Assembly: GCF_040115645.1 (NCBI RefSeq)
Contig: NC_089541.1
Coordinates: 1,736,001-1,800,000 of the forward strand
Source of the DNA: Euwallacea fornicatus
Taxonomy: Eukaryota > Arthropoda > Insecta > Coleoptera > Curculionidae
Reading direction: 5' to 3'
DNA: 64,000 bases
Shown piece after piece: positions 50,021-59,192 of the stretch (position 1 is its first letter; every line of letters starts with the position of its first letter). A program made the position numbers and the translations under genes. The notes below the pieces were generated by a model. The model searched no databases and was not told the DNA's origin. It worked only from the letters and a program-made list of their open reading frames with translations.

Positions 50021-53000
50021 ACACGCATTTGTTAGTAATATTTGAAACGTAAACGCTTCAGACCGATGAGACGTAAGTCATTGCTGCCCAACTAAATTGT
50101 CCCGTCAACGAAACGATTGCGCAACAGACCTATGCGAGTCTAAAAAAAAAATTATATTGACCACGGAATATTATTACGGATTTCTTCAGTGGTTTACCAA
50201 TAAGATTATTTTAATTGGGGCTAAAAGGTGTGGTTAGAGCACCCGTTAGATTTGTCGAAATAAATTTGAAAAGGGCTTTGAATGCGTGTCGGACACGAGC
50301 GACACGACGCGATGCAGTGAGTGCAACAAGAACGAAAGGGCTCGCGAAAAAAAGTGCGAATCAACTTCCGGTAATTCCGTTTCACGTTTTCGTTCTAATG
50401 GCGGTCAAGCTATTGTGACGTCGTAAAGTCCATTGAGTTCGACTGTTTTAAATGGTAACAAATTTACTTGATTCTCGCGTTCCGCCATGAAGCGTCGTTA
50501 CTGAGAAAAGATACGAAAAAAAAAGAAGCTTTTCAAGGCTTAGTTTCCTTAGTGTAATTTTCGGCATTTACTTTTTCTTCGATGTTCCCAGCTTTCAATG
50601 GCGGCCATTTAATAATTGAATTGATCAGTGCATTAATGAAGGCAATTAATCATTCACACAGTTTCGCGCTTCGCTCAGGCGTTTATTGAGTCGAGATTAT
50701 TAATCGTCCATTAATAGACGAAGAAGGTACAACATTTTTTCGTTGGCTACAGGTATTGCTCTTGGTTTTTAAAGAAAATCCAATTTTGGATTTGACGCAA
50801 CGATTTAGATAGATTGAGCCGGTAACCTAGCGGTTCTCAAACTTTTGTTCTTACTATTCCCACGTTTTAACTCAGGCAATCCCCCCCCCAGTAATAATCT
50901 TCAAAAGGCATGGCGGTTAAGCATGTCTTTGAACTAGGAAAAGAAATAGCGATATTTCTAAGCGATGGGGGTACAAGCATTCAGCAAAATTCTACAGCAG
51001 ATTATTGTTTATTAAAGACTTCTTATTTAGTGGATGTTTTCGAAAACCCTACTATACTTGATGTTCCGCTCCAGCGAAAAGATGTAAATATATTTGATTT
51101 GAATCGAGAGATTGACTCTTTTTGCAGGAAAGTGCAATTATGGCATAAAAAATTTAAAGAAAACTGTTTTAAAAGTTTCCCGCGTTGTGTGAGTTTATGT
51201 AGAATTTCCCGTTGGAAAAAAAATCACAAACTTGTGATGCTAAAAATTGTGGAAGGACATTCAGAGAATTTGAGTGCAAATTTCAGAGCATACTTCTTCC
51301 CAAAATACGATGTAGAATTGTTTGACTGGAACTGGGTTTTATAACGATTTTAAAGTACACCTGTCGGCCTATCACTACAAGAAGAAGAGCTGATGGATGT
51401 TTCAACAAGCACCTAAAGAAAATCAAATTTTATTAATAAAACCTTTATCAAGTTTCTGGAACTTCCGAGTGACTGCTCCTTTACAAAATCCAAAGCGCTT
51501 AAGATTCTGTTGCCTGTTTCAACATCTTATTTTTGTGAAAATCGATTTTCTGCCCTTGTCGCCTTCAAATGTAAATGCCGAAATAAACTTCAAGTAGAAA
51601 ATGGACTCAGAATGACCATCTCTAGTATGGAATCAAATTTAGAGAGGTTCTGCGCCTTAAAACATGCGCATGGCAGCCATTAGTCCTTAGAATCTTAGAA
51701 TAACTTTCTTTGTCTCTTAAATCAGATTTCAATTTAAAAAAAAAGCAATCCGTAGCCCGCTTTAATTACGCAAAGGCGCCCTCTTTGAGGGCGCCCCCCA
51801 CAGTTTGAGAACCGCGGCACTAACCCATGACCACCCAATTGGAGGAAATCACCAGGACATCTTGCGGCTTTCACGTGCGCCGATTGCGCCAGCCGATGGC
51901 GCATCTCTGTCGTCAAAAATGACGTAATAATTGTGCTAGTACTCGTCGCCCTTTCCTTAAAAGACTTTGGGTAATTTTTGTGGACCGCCGGCAATTGTGG
52001 GGTCCGTCCAGTCCATTTAAATAGGCTAATTAACATAAATAAAATAGCACGTATGTCACAATCTCAATGCGCAAGTTTGACAGTGACGTGTGAACGCAAC
52101 CCGCTATTCATAGGAGCATTGCTGGACGTGTGCGAGTTGCTTATTTCGAAAATTAAAACCCGATGGCAGCCACAGAACCGTGACATGAAGCAGGAAGGCA
52201 CATAAATTTAATGTTTTATATACAACCGGTAATATCGCATTTGTTGATTTTGTATATACTCGCCTGCCTATAATAAAACCGTGCGTTAAAGTGAAACAAT
52301 TAAAAAATTGAACATTCAAATGGATCATTGATGATGGATTTCGCACATAATAAACAAATGTGTTAATAGTCAGTCGAGAGAAATCACTTTTTTTTTTATT
52401 TCTCAGATTTTTTTGTGTTAATTTCAACGCTCTTGCTTATTTCGGCGCGTATATTGTTTTTTAGCTCAAGTGACGCCGCATATGGCAGAGCCTAGAATTC
52501 AAATTTTGTCGTGCTTAGGTGAGTCTTTAAATCCCACGTATCGTTGTTGGCAAATCCGTGCATATGAAACTGGCTTGGGTGCGAGTTGGGAGGCACAAAT
52601 AGCCCTTTTCTTCGTAATTCGAGAAAAACAAATAGGAATCACGTATCGGCCATAAATTCGTCGAAGTATTAGGTGTGCCTGAAGCGAACGAGAGCGTACA
52701 TAATTTACTCCTACTGCGGCCATGAACAGCTTTTTTAGTGTATACTGCAATAACATTTGAGGAGAAATATTAAGTTATTTTCCATAAAATGTGTGCACAG
52801 TATCTTTTCTTGGTTTCTTCAACCAGTGCCCTATTGGAACATGTGGTTGCAAGAATGAAGATGTTTCGGCCGATTAACATCCGCCAATTTAATTTTGTTA
52901 TCTTAGATCACGTGTTCTTGCGCATGTCATTTGAACTCATTCTCACACGTTGCTGCAGAATGAGGGCACCGGAGAATAGAGCGAAAGTGAATCCAAACTA

Positions 53001-56000
53001 AATTAATCAACGCAGCATCGAATTATCGATAGATACACGTCATTTTGACACCATACATTCATTTTTATTTCAATTTGACAACCTCTTTTATATTATCTAA
53101 CCAACTTCTCTTCCTCCAGTATGGATCGGACGAATTCAACGAATCGCCCCGTTACACGTCCCCCGGTGCCACTTCGGGATACTACCTGGGCGATGGGGCG
53201 TCCAACACAGTGGGCAGCGGGGACTGGCCACCCACCTACACGACCGCTTACCAGGCCTACGAGGCGTATGGCCTCATTCCAGAGGCGGATACGGGAGCAC
53301 AGCAGGGTCTGCCACCCATGTCCTCTTTGAGGCCAAACGGGGCCCCTGCCACTACCATCGCAGGCCCTGGAAACGCCTTTGCCAGCCCCAATGGGCATGC
53401 GGACGGCGTTGTGGGAAAAGGATTGGGATCGGTGAGTAATGGAAGAAATAACCGACGGTACGTCCGGCAAAGAGCGAAAACGCTCAGTTGTTGCCTTAGT
53501 AAGCACGAAAATGGGACAGTTTCAGGCTAATTTCTTAAAAATGGCAACATCGCTCATTGATAACCCTGTTGAATGCGAAGTTTTATTTCATTCATAACAT
53601 ACAAATTTTGTTCAAATTGAAAGACACTCGAGAGATAGAGATATACTTGAGAGTTCACCTTTGTTTTCGACACTTTATTGAGCTCCGGCGAAAAAATACA
53701 GAGGGTCCCAAATTCCATTATTTCATTCTAGTATTTCCTTAGAACTTAAATATTTGTTTTGTAGTTTAATGAGCTAAAACCTTGCATTAAGACAACCAAT
53801 ATCAATCGATCCTTTCAATGGTTTTGCCTTAAGCATTCAGTGTTGACTTAGGTTTAACTTTTGCCTACGCAATGGTGACGTGTATAATAGGTGTTACGCC
53901 GTTAACCCACGCGTCTCTTACTGGCAACAGGTGACATTGCCATTATCGATGGTAAATATTTTATAGCTTCGATCAGTTTTTGCGAAACTGGGTTATGTTT
54001 ATTTGTTAAGATATTCGCTCTCATACAGCTTAAAAAACAAAAACACAATGGCAAAACGTCAACTTCCCTGTTGGTATTTCGATGGAAACTATCTTGCGGA
54101 CACACTTACCAGGAGTTCGACGAATCAGGTCTTACAACGTTATGGATCAATAGATCAAATTCCTCACATTTACCAGGAGGGTAATATCCGTGGAAACGTT
54201 AAAGTAAACAAGAGTATTGGTCGGAGTGCATCGAGTAGCAAAATTAGGTATAATTAATTAATACACTCCGTATGTGCGTCAAATAAGTATAGAATGATTT
54301 GTCCATATAATAACACAAATTTCGATTCTGGAAAATTTCATTCTTGAAATTTTCCAGAATTGAGGAGAAAACTGTCCTCTGTGGCTAAGTTCTTAAAGAG
54401 TTTGCCAACAATGCAGGAGATGCATATCGACGCTTTTTTGAGATTTTTGGTTTCAAGTTCACACTCTCATCGATACGACCCTGTCAGGTGTAAGGCGTCT
54501 TAAAAACGATTAGTTGTAACGCATTCTTTATTTTTGTAAATTTCCAACGCCCATAAAAAAAACAATAGCGTACTTCGACTATCTACACATTCTAGGAAAT
54601 GAAAAATTTGAAAAGTAGGTGTCTTTTCCGATTTTTTCCCCAAAATTGCCAACGCTTTAACCTAAGGGACCCATAGGAAAGTGGTTAAATTAAAAGGTGT
54701 ACAACTCTGCTTCGGCCGTTTTCCTGTAGAAGGTTTAGTGGTAAGTAATAGTTAAAATAAATAGATCATATACGCCGTCCAATAAACTTGGGCATCTATC
54801 AACATAATCCCATGGAAACGTTAGTAATTTTGTGCCGGCATCATAAAGTTATTCTCAATTGAAAATGTCAGTTTATGAACCAACTTCTTGTCATTTGCGG
54901 GAGGTTTTAATTTTCTACTTCGATATGGAGAAATCTGCGGCTGAGGTTCATCGAATGCTCTCAAATACTTATGGTGAGACCGCTGTTAGTGAAATGACGT
55001 GTTGTGAGTGGTTTTAACGCTTCAAGAACGGTGATTTTTTCACGTCGAAGACCGGCATAGCGGTGGAAGAGAAAAGGTATTCGAAGATTGAGAATTGGAG
55101 GCATTACTTAATAAAGGCTCGTGTCAAAGTCAAGAAGAATCGGCACGATCATGCGAGTTTGAGTCTGGGCCAAGTATTGAAAGATAAACGGCCGGAATTC
55201 ATCGAAAGATATGATAAAGTGATATTGTAGCATGACAATGCTCGACCCCATGTTGTGAAAGTGGTCAAGACATACTTGGAACCGAAATGGGATAACTTGA
55301 CCCATCCGTCGTATTCTCCAGACGTTGCTCCATGTGACTATCACTTGCTTCGGTCAACGACACATGGCCTGGCTGACAAGCACTTTCGGTCTTAAGAAGA
55401 AGTAAGAAATTGGATCTATTCGCGAAAGACTTTAAAAGATGACCAGTTTTTTCAACGCGGGATTAGTAAGCTGTCCGAAGAAATATGGGAGGAAGTAGGG
55501 GCCGACGATGAACAATATTTCGAATCATATATGTATAACCCGTTTTTACAATAAAGTCTCCAATTTCGGGGGAAAAACGGCGGAAGCATAATTGTATACA
55601 CTTTTTAAAAGGCATTTTCTAGTGTTAGAATAATTAAAGTTTTACGCATTGTTCATTAACAATTTTTCCCTGCAGATATATCCTGCCGCTGAGCAAGCCA
55701 GCGCAAGTAGTTACAGTTCGGCCCCCTCCACGCCGGTCAGCTCCCCGCCACCACTCGCGCCAACAGGCTGGCTCACCAATCACGGCACACCGCACTCGCC
55801 CCACTACACGCAAACCGTGACCACGAATGCGCCCCAGAATCTACACATGGTACGGCCCTTATAGCCACCAACTACCTTTTTTGTGCTTTCCATGTTTTGC
55901 ACTTTTTTTTTAATATGTCTTCTCGACTAGTGATTTTTCCATGTTTTGTTTTTTGCATGTGTTTTCTTTTTATTTTTCTCGTTAAGCCTACCGCCCCCGA

Positions 56001-59000
56001 AGCGCAGCGGTTAGACGACGCTATCGGCTTCCTCAGAGATCACGTGGAAGCTACGCAGGTAATGGCATTTTGTTTTGTTTTTTTTTCTTAAGTTTTGTTT
56101 TCATTTGTGTTTGCACTATATTGCGTTATTTATGATTGTTTTTATTACCAACATCTATGTCATTTTAGGGTGCGCGAATGGAAGAAAGACTGGATGATGC
56201 CATAAATGTACTGCGCAACCACGCAGAATCGCAAATCGGGTTGGGACAGTTGCCCAACAGCCTGGCGCCGCATCAGCTGACGCAGCTCGGATACTCGGCC
56301 CCGCCCCCAGTTGATGCCCACCTTGAGAACCCGGTCAAGGTGGAACGGCCCACATATAATACCAGTGAGAGCCTTTTGTCTTCAAAATGAGAATAATTCA
56401 GTTTAATGGTTTTTCTGTCTAATAGAAAAGCGCAAAGAGCCTCCAGACAGCGATACGAAGCCGTCGAGCTCAGTGGAGAGTAGCATAGCGCCGAATTCAA
56501 CAAGCGGGCTAGGCAAGTCATCAAAGCGGTCCAGACGATGGTGAGGGTCGTTTATTTTGAGTAATGTTGCTGGTTCTACTGTTGGTAAAAACCCCTGTCC
56601 TTTGAGGGGGTTTCGTGAGCAGTAAAAAAAGACTATATCATTTAATTGCTCATTTTTTTTCCAATGCAAGTGACTGCCATGAGCGACATTACTTTCAACT
56701 CGCCAGTATTGCCACGTTGTTTTCATTTTTTGTCATTTTCCAAAATGCTCCTAAAAATTGCGAGGATATGTTTTTGCATTACATGTGTATTTACGGCTTT
56801 GTCAAGTTGAGACCCAAATTGTAAATTTTAAGTGTTTTCTCCAATTTCTATAATTAGTAACACCGACGAGGAAGACGGCGAGGACACGACCAACAAGGCC
56901 GTGCGCGAGAAAGAGCGCAGACAGGCCAATAACGTTCGTGAACGGTATGTAAACGCAAAGAGTAATTTAACCCTTTTCCGCCCTCAAGAATTCTCCCTTC
57001 CTGCACCGCTCACCTTGATATGTAGCCAAAGATAATATATATATATATATATTTCCAAAATTCAAGCAAATGCAATAAAATTCTCTTTTTCTGTTTTTGT
57101 TCACTTCAACCTCTCGGTTAACCTCCTTAATATTCTCCGTCTTCCTTCACTAGCCACCAAATCAATTCCAGGCTCATATTCATATTACAAATGTTACGTT
57201 TTAGACCCCAAGAGCGTAACATTCGTTTGACGAATTTGGCCAGTGCATGTTGTAGAATTTGATAGTACTCCTCATTCTGTAACAATATGGAACGCATTTT
57301 TGAATATGGGCCTGCCCAGAAAAGTGTGAAAAAGGGTCGGTCCTCGTTTGTACGGTCGGTTTTTATAATTGGAGCAAGCTCTTAAGAATCCGTTTGTTTG
57401 TTTTTCTTATTACTGCACAATGTGGTAAAGTGCGGTTAGTTGTTCCAGTGCCGATGAGACTGAGGACGGAGATTTAGACCCCGACGTTAAAGCGCAGCGG
57501 GAAAAAGAGAGGCGGCAGGCGAACAACGCCAGGGAAAGGTGGGATTTTGATACATGTTTTTTTTTCACTTACCCTACTCGTTTAGTGGCCTATATTCTTG
57601 CATGTGTTTCGATATTGTTACACTCTACTTCAGTGTCATTGGGATTATGTGCTAACACGTCAACTACTATCTATAATTAATGTCTCTGTCACTAATCACT
57701 GTCTAGTGTCACGTTTTCCAGTGCAACTGGACACAGTTTGCTTTAAATTAAAATTCAATGATGAGCGCCATCTTGGATTAACGTGACCCATCCGTTATCT
57801 CAACGGTTCAATGTCTGATATGTTGTTTTATTTCGTAATTAATTAATACAATCTATAAATATTTTTGAAGCGGAATGTCATCGCAGTGGCGTTCAAAAAT
57901 TATACATTACGTCCGGATCTGCCAGAATCGTAATTTACAGCTTTTACGTCAAATTCTTGCTGAACTAATAACTTTCTAAGGAGTCATCTTGAAGTTTGTA
58001 TTTTACAATTTTTATTTAAAATTCATCTATGCAGTTAAACTCTTGACGCCAACCTGAGTTAACGGCGTTCCGAGACGCTGTCTTGAACTTTCTATTTTGA
58101 AAATTTGATGTAGAATTTCAACTGACAACGGGAGAGACATCTGTTTTCACCATCTTGAAGCTATTAATTTAGTATTCCGATAACGTCAAATCGCCATCTA
58201 GGCCGCCATCTTGGAAATTTAATTCTTGACGTTTTAGATAACTGGAAGGAGTCGTCGCACGACTTGCACGAGGTGCGACAGAATAGCCTGCTAATGTTTT
58301 TTCTGTTTTATTCTGACGTTTTATAATGTGTTGAACTAACGTACTAAATTTTTGACGGCCATCTTACTATCTTACGGCCCAACTTACTCAAATTAACTCA
58401 AAATGGTCCTATCCCTACCCTACTGTTTCTCCTAATTTTCTTTCACTTTCCTGGCTGCACACGTGGCTATACCAAGTTTTACTAACCTCCTACCCTTGTA
58501 TTCTCTAGAATACGCATTCGGGACATCAACGAGGCCTTGAAAGAGCTAGGCCGGATGTGCATGGCGCACCTGAAAACCGACAAACCACAAACCAAACTCG
58601 GCATTCTCAATATGGCCGTTGAGGTTATTATGACGCTCGAGCAGCAAGTTCGCGGTAAGTTTTGTCGGTGTGAAATGGATGAAAAAATCTGTTTGACCCA
58701 AAACTACGTTGAAATATTTCGGTTTTTCGTCCCTATGGAGACGCCATCTGTCTTTCAAGTGGGAATTCAAACTGTAGATGCACAAATTTGAGGTTATGTT
58801 TAATTTAAAGGACAAAAAACATTGGGAAATATTAGTGATGGTGCTTAAAAATTAAGTAAAGTTATTTTGAAGTCACCTCTGTTATTGAACCAATCTGCTG
58901 GTTCGAATAACGCTTTAATTCCCAATTGAAAATGTCCAATATTGACAATTGTTAACGTTACAGAACGTAACCTAAATCCGAAGGCAGCGTGCTTAAAACG

Positions 59001-59192
59001 GCGAGAAGAAGAGAAGGCGGAGGACGGTCCTAAATTGGGTCCCGGTCCCCCCCACCACATGCTCTCTACCCCTCACTACCCCCTGCCGGTAAGTGGTCCC
59101 TAATCGCAGTAGGTTTGGTCGGTTTGCTGATCGGATTTGTACAGGGTGTTCCCAGCAACTTGCCACACAACGGACCCGGACAGCCGCAATAG
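36635..59192 (+). CDS. da: Daughterless (class I bHLH E-protein), multi-exon with alternative exons
   Basis: Obligate dimer partner of proneural and other bHLH factors; binds E-boxes. Canonical exons: 36635-36719, 40344-40393, 40453-40710, 53120-53431, 55676-55849, 56169-56364, 56426-56540, 57440-57538, 58509-58654, 58964-59088 and 59145-59192. All phases agree, giving about 535 aa. The N-terminus [20 protein letters not shown] is the Daughterless activation segment. The exon junction [26 protein letters not shown] is the E-protein AD2 (..GKALASIYS..NPSTPVxSPPSL). Next come [27 protein letters not shown], the basic region [14 protein letters not shown] and the HLH ([11 protein letters not shown] .. 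[20 protein letters not shown]), then [20 protein letters not shown]. The last 15 codons ([15 protein letters not shown]) come from a less certain exon. Optional exons are listed separately. The Drosophila gene is far more compact. Confidence 0.93.
36720..40343 (+). other. First intron of daughterless
   Basis: 3.6 kb between donor CAG|GTAGGT and acceptor TTTCAG|AA. A GC-richer block near 38.98-39.15 kb contains CATCAAAG, GAGAGAGA and CCGGCGC words and may be regulatory. ORFs here, including one of 136 codons at 36891-37301, show no protein family. No repeats of note. Confidence 0.6.
41719..42712. mobile_element. 994-bp foldback-type transposon with about 90-bp imperfect TIRs
   Basis: The left end is CAGGGTGTCCTTGAAATGGC and the right end, read on the minus strand, is CGGGGTGTCCCCGAAATGAT; both are flanked by TA. 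Inside, both arms share AATAAGGCGTTTTAG or AGTAAGGCGTTTTAG, followed further in by (G/C)TTCG(C/T)TT. No transposase ORF is present. TA duplications point to the Tc1/mariner superfamily; the end resembles that of the element at 11358. Confidence 0.6.
42998..43432 (+). other. 144-codon intronic ORF, coding status doubtful
   Basis: A true ATG opens a 144-codon frame inside a da intron. The product is rich in Cys, Trp and Ile (for example [20 protein letters not shown]) with no signal peptide, repeat or family I can name. Length alone is unusual for AT-rich intronic DNA, but codon choice is not distinctive and no splice or promoter signal supports a gene. More likely chance. Confidence 0.12.
46620..46907 (+). 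promoter_or_regulatory. Candidate internal promoter of daughterless (first alternative start)
   Basis: Immediately upstream of the ATG at 46908. Contains two CRE-like words, AACGTCACACGTCAC near 46650, and initiator-like TCAGTCAGTCGT near 46687, followed by a GC-moderate leader. An in-frame TGA at 46881-46883 shows that translation can only begin at 46908. The transcription start is inferred from motifs only. Confidence 0.4.
46908..46985 (+). CDS. da: Alternative first coding exon of daughterless (start B)
   Basis: 26 codons, [20 protein letters not shown] plus LNADSG, ending in a consensus donor GGG|GTGAGT at phase 0. The next da exon with a phase-0 acceptor is 53120 (TATGGATCG..), which would give a protein of about 430 aa. 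That protein lacks the canonical MAASDDEP activation segment and the Pro/Gly-rich exon 40453. An in-frame TGA lies 9 codons upstream of the ATG, so this is not an internal exon extension. Vertebrate TCF4 and TCF12 use the same kind of internal start exon. Support is sequence logic only (ATG, stop upstream, donor, phase). Confidence 0.6.
47208..47271. repeat. 64-bp hairpin with CAGTGGCGTA ends
   Basis: Two perfect 15-bp inverted arms (CAGTGGCGTACTTAC at 47208-47222 and its complement at 47257-47271) enclose 34 bp. CAGTGGCGTA is a terminus often seen in hAT-like miniature elements, so this may be a tiny relic. It lies between the two internal da start exons. Confidence 0.5.
47860..48098 (+). 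promoter_or_regulatory. Candidate internal promoter of daughterless (second alternative start)
   Basis: Region just upstream of the ATG at 48099. A TATAAA lies at about 48053, and a TCAG initiator-like word at about 48070. An alternative initiator TCAGTTG lies near 47941. An in-frame TAA occurs upstream of the ATG at about 48036. Motif-based only. Confidence 0.35.
48099..48167 (+). CDS. da: Alternative first coding exon of daughterless (start C)
   Basis: 23 codons, [20 protein letters not shown] plus LIG, ending GGG|GTGAGT at phase 0, again compatible with the exon at 53120 and predicting about 427 aa. Its end (DQLWWK....LIG) is similar to the end of start exon B (GQLSWK....ADSG), and both share the GGG|GTGAGT junction. 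The two may therefore be diverged duplicates. An upstream in-frame stop makes 48099 the first possible start. Confidence 0.6.
49931..50027. repeat. (CA)n microsatellite
   Basis: About 95 bp of nearly uninterrupted AC dinucleotides, with a few G interruptions at the 3' end (GCACACGCAC). It sits in a da intron and is likely polymorphic. Confidence 0.95.
50828..51820 (+). mobile_element. Degenerate hAT-superfamily transposon (ZBED5-like)
   Basis: Terminal inverted repeats read AGCGGTTCTCAAACT at the left and, on the minus strand, CCGCGGTTCTCAAACTG at the right, the classic hAT CAGxGGTTCTCAAAC end. The flanks share TAACC (GGTAACCT against ACTAACCC), compatible with a decayed 8-bp duplication. 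At 50910-51344 a + strand frame reads [54 protein letters not shown], as in ZBED5-type transposases. A frameshifted tail near 51.4-51.68 kb carries the hAT dimerisation segment (FSALxxxKxKxRNxLQ-like) ending [12 protein letters not shown]. The N-terminal half is missing. Confidence 0.75.
54048..54257 (+). CDS. Putative 69-aa nested protein with an apparent Ku-binding motif
   Basis: A single open frame with a good start context (AACACAATGG) inside a da intron. The product begins [20 protein letters not shown] and ends [15 protein letters not shown]. Residues 3-8 (KRQLPCW) fit the APLF-type Ku-binding motif, basic-x-LP-x-W followed by a bulky residue, found in APLF, CYREN/MRI and WRN. The remainder is basic and unstructured, as in CYREN. 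A possible acceptor (CTCATACAG) lies just upstream of the ATG, and a weak donor (AG|GTATAA) overlaps the last codons. Its phase does not suit the neighbouring da exons, so it is unlikely to be a da exon. It could be a small independent gene or chance; function is inference from one motif. Confidence 0.35.
   Translation: MAKRQLPCWYFDGNYLADTLTRSSTNQVLQRYGSIDQIPHIYQEGNIRGNVKVNKSIGRSASSSKIRYN
54325..54360. repeat. Perfect hairpin: 16-bp arms, 4-nt loop
   Basis: ATTCTGGAAAATTTCA, loop TTCT, then TGAAATTTTCCAGAAT. There is no mismatch in 16 bp. It lies 70 bp downstream of the small ORF. It could form a cruciform or an RNA stem; no T tract follows it on the + strand. Confidence 0.8.
54865..55554 (+). 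pseudogene. Inactivated mariner transposase remnant
   Basis: The frame opens [20 protein letters not shown] and [20 protein letters not shown] (mariner N-terminal HTH). It then loses about 110 codons near the middle (..[10 protein letters not shown]) and resumes at [16 protein letters not shown]. The catalytic segment [18 protein letters not shown] then [16 protein letters not shown] and the tail [14 protein letters not shown] follow. At least three in-frame stops (before RFKNGDF, before HDNARPH and before EEVRNW) kill it. It ends in TAA at 55554. The internal deletion removes the first catalytic Asp region. Confidence 0.85.
55987..56058 (+). CDS. da: Optional cassette exon of daughterless: second RLDDAI..LR-H motif
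   Basis: A 72-nt exon (acceptor GTTAAG, donor CAG|GTAATG; phase 0 in and out). It encodes [13 protein letters not shown] and [11 protein letters not shown]. The next exon (56169) encodes [20 protein letters not shown], the canonical E-protein version of the same motif. The cassette is therefore a diverged copy. Including it gives two copies in tandem; skipping it leaves the frame unchanged, because 55676-55849 ends at phase 0 and 56169 begins at phase 0. Conservation of the core RLDDAI and LR(N/D)H positions argues that it is under selection. No transcript evidence. Confidence 0.7.
56858..56944 (+). CDS. da: Alternative basic-region exon of daughterless (version X)
   Basis: 87 nt, acceptor AATTAG|TAACACC, donor GAACG|GTATGT, entering and leaving at phase 2. 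It encodes [20 protein letters not shown] and RQANNVRER, then joins IRIRDINEA in exon 58509. The RER and the preceding Asn-Asn that contact DNA are kept, but the residue before RER is Val instead of the Ala found in E-proteins. The acidic leader also differs. Its phases equal those of version Y (57440-57538), so either can be used, presumably one at a time. Confidence 0.75.
57440..57538 (+). CDS. da: Alternative basic-region exon of daughterless (version Y, canonical)
   Basis: 99 nt, acceptor GCGGTTAG|TTGTTCC, donor GGGAAAG|GTGGGA, phase 2 in and out. It encodes [20 protein letters not shown] then [13 protein letters not shown]. This matches the Drosophila Da sequence before and through the basic region (..CSSADE..) and is taken as canonical. 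An alternative acceptor at TTCCAG|TGCC, 9 nt further, would drop three codons and keep the frame. It lies 495 bp downstream of version X. Confidence 0.8.
57539..58508 (+). other. daughterless intron between basic and HLH exons
   Basis: 970 bp. Repeats the word CCATCTTG (and GCCATCTTG) several times, including GCCGCCATCTTGG at 58202-58214, a match to the YY1/Pleiohomeotic consensus. No exon or ORF of note. Confidence 0.6.

Larger units (their letters stand above)
48168..53119 (+). other. daughterless intron between start exon C and the common exon
   Basis: 5 kb. Contains a (CA)n tract (49931-50027), an hAT transposon remnant (50828-51820) and AT-rich blocks with repeated TTAAT/ATTAAT words (49.55-49.8 kb and 50.6-50.72 kb) that may be regulatory. 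No further exon with a phase-0 donor was found by eye. Confidence 0.5.
53432..55675 (+). other. daughterless intron holding a small ORF and a mariner remnant
   Basis: 2.2 kb between GATCG|GTGAGT and CTGCAG|ATA. It contains the 69-aa ORF at 54048-54257, a perfect 16-bp-arm hairpin at 54325-54360 and the mariner remnant at 54865-55554, listed separately. Confidence 0.7.

Noticed and set aside
52482..52520. Possible further da start exon ([12 protein letters not shown] then GTGAGT)
   Set aside because: Its donor is at phase 1 while the next da exon (53120) needs phase 0, so it cannot encode Da as read.
54003..54257. Small ORF as another da start exon
   Set aside because: Ends at phase 2 at the only plausible donor, incompatible with the phase-0 exon at 55676; kept instead as a possible independent small gene.
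57440..57449. Use of the TTCCAG acceptor as the main start of basic exon Y
   Set aside because: The upstream TTAG acceptor gives CSSADE, matching the Da family; the inner AG remains only a possible 9-nt alternative.
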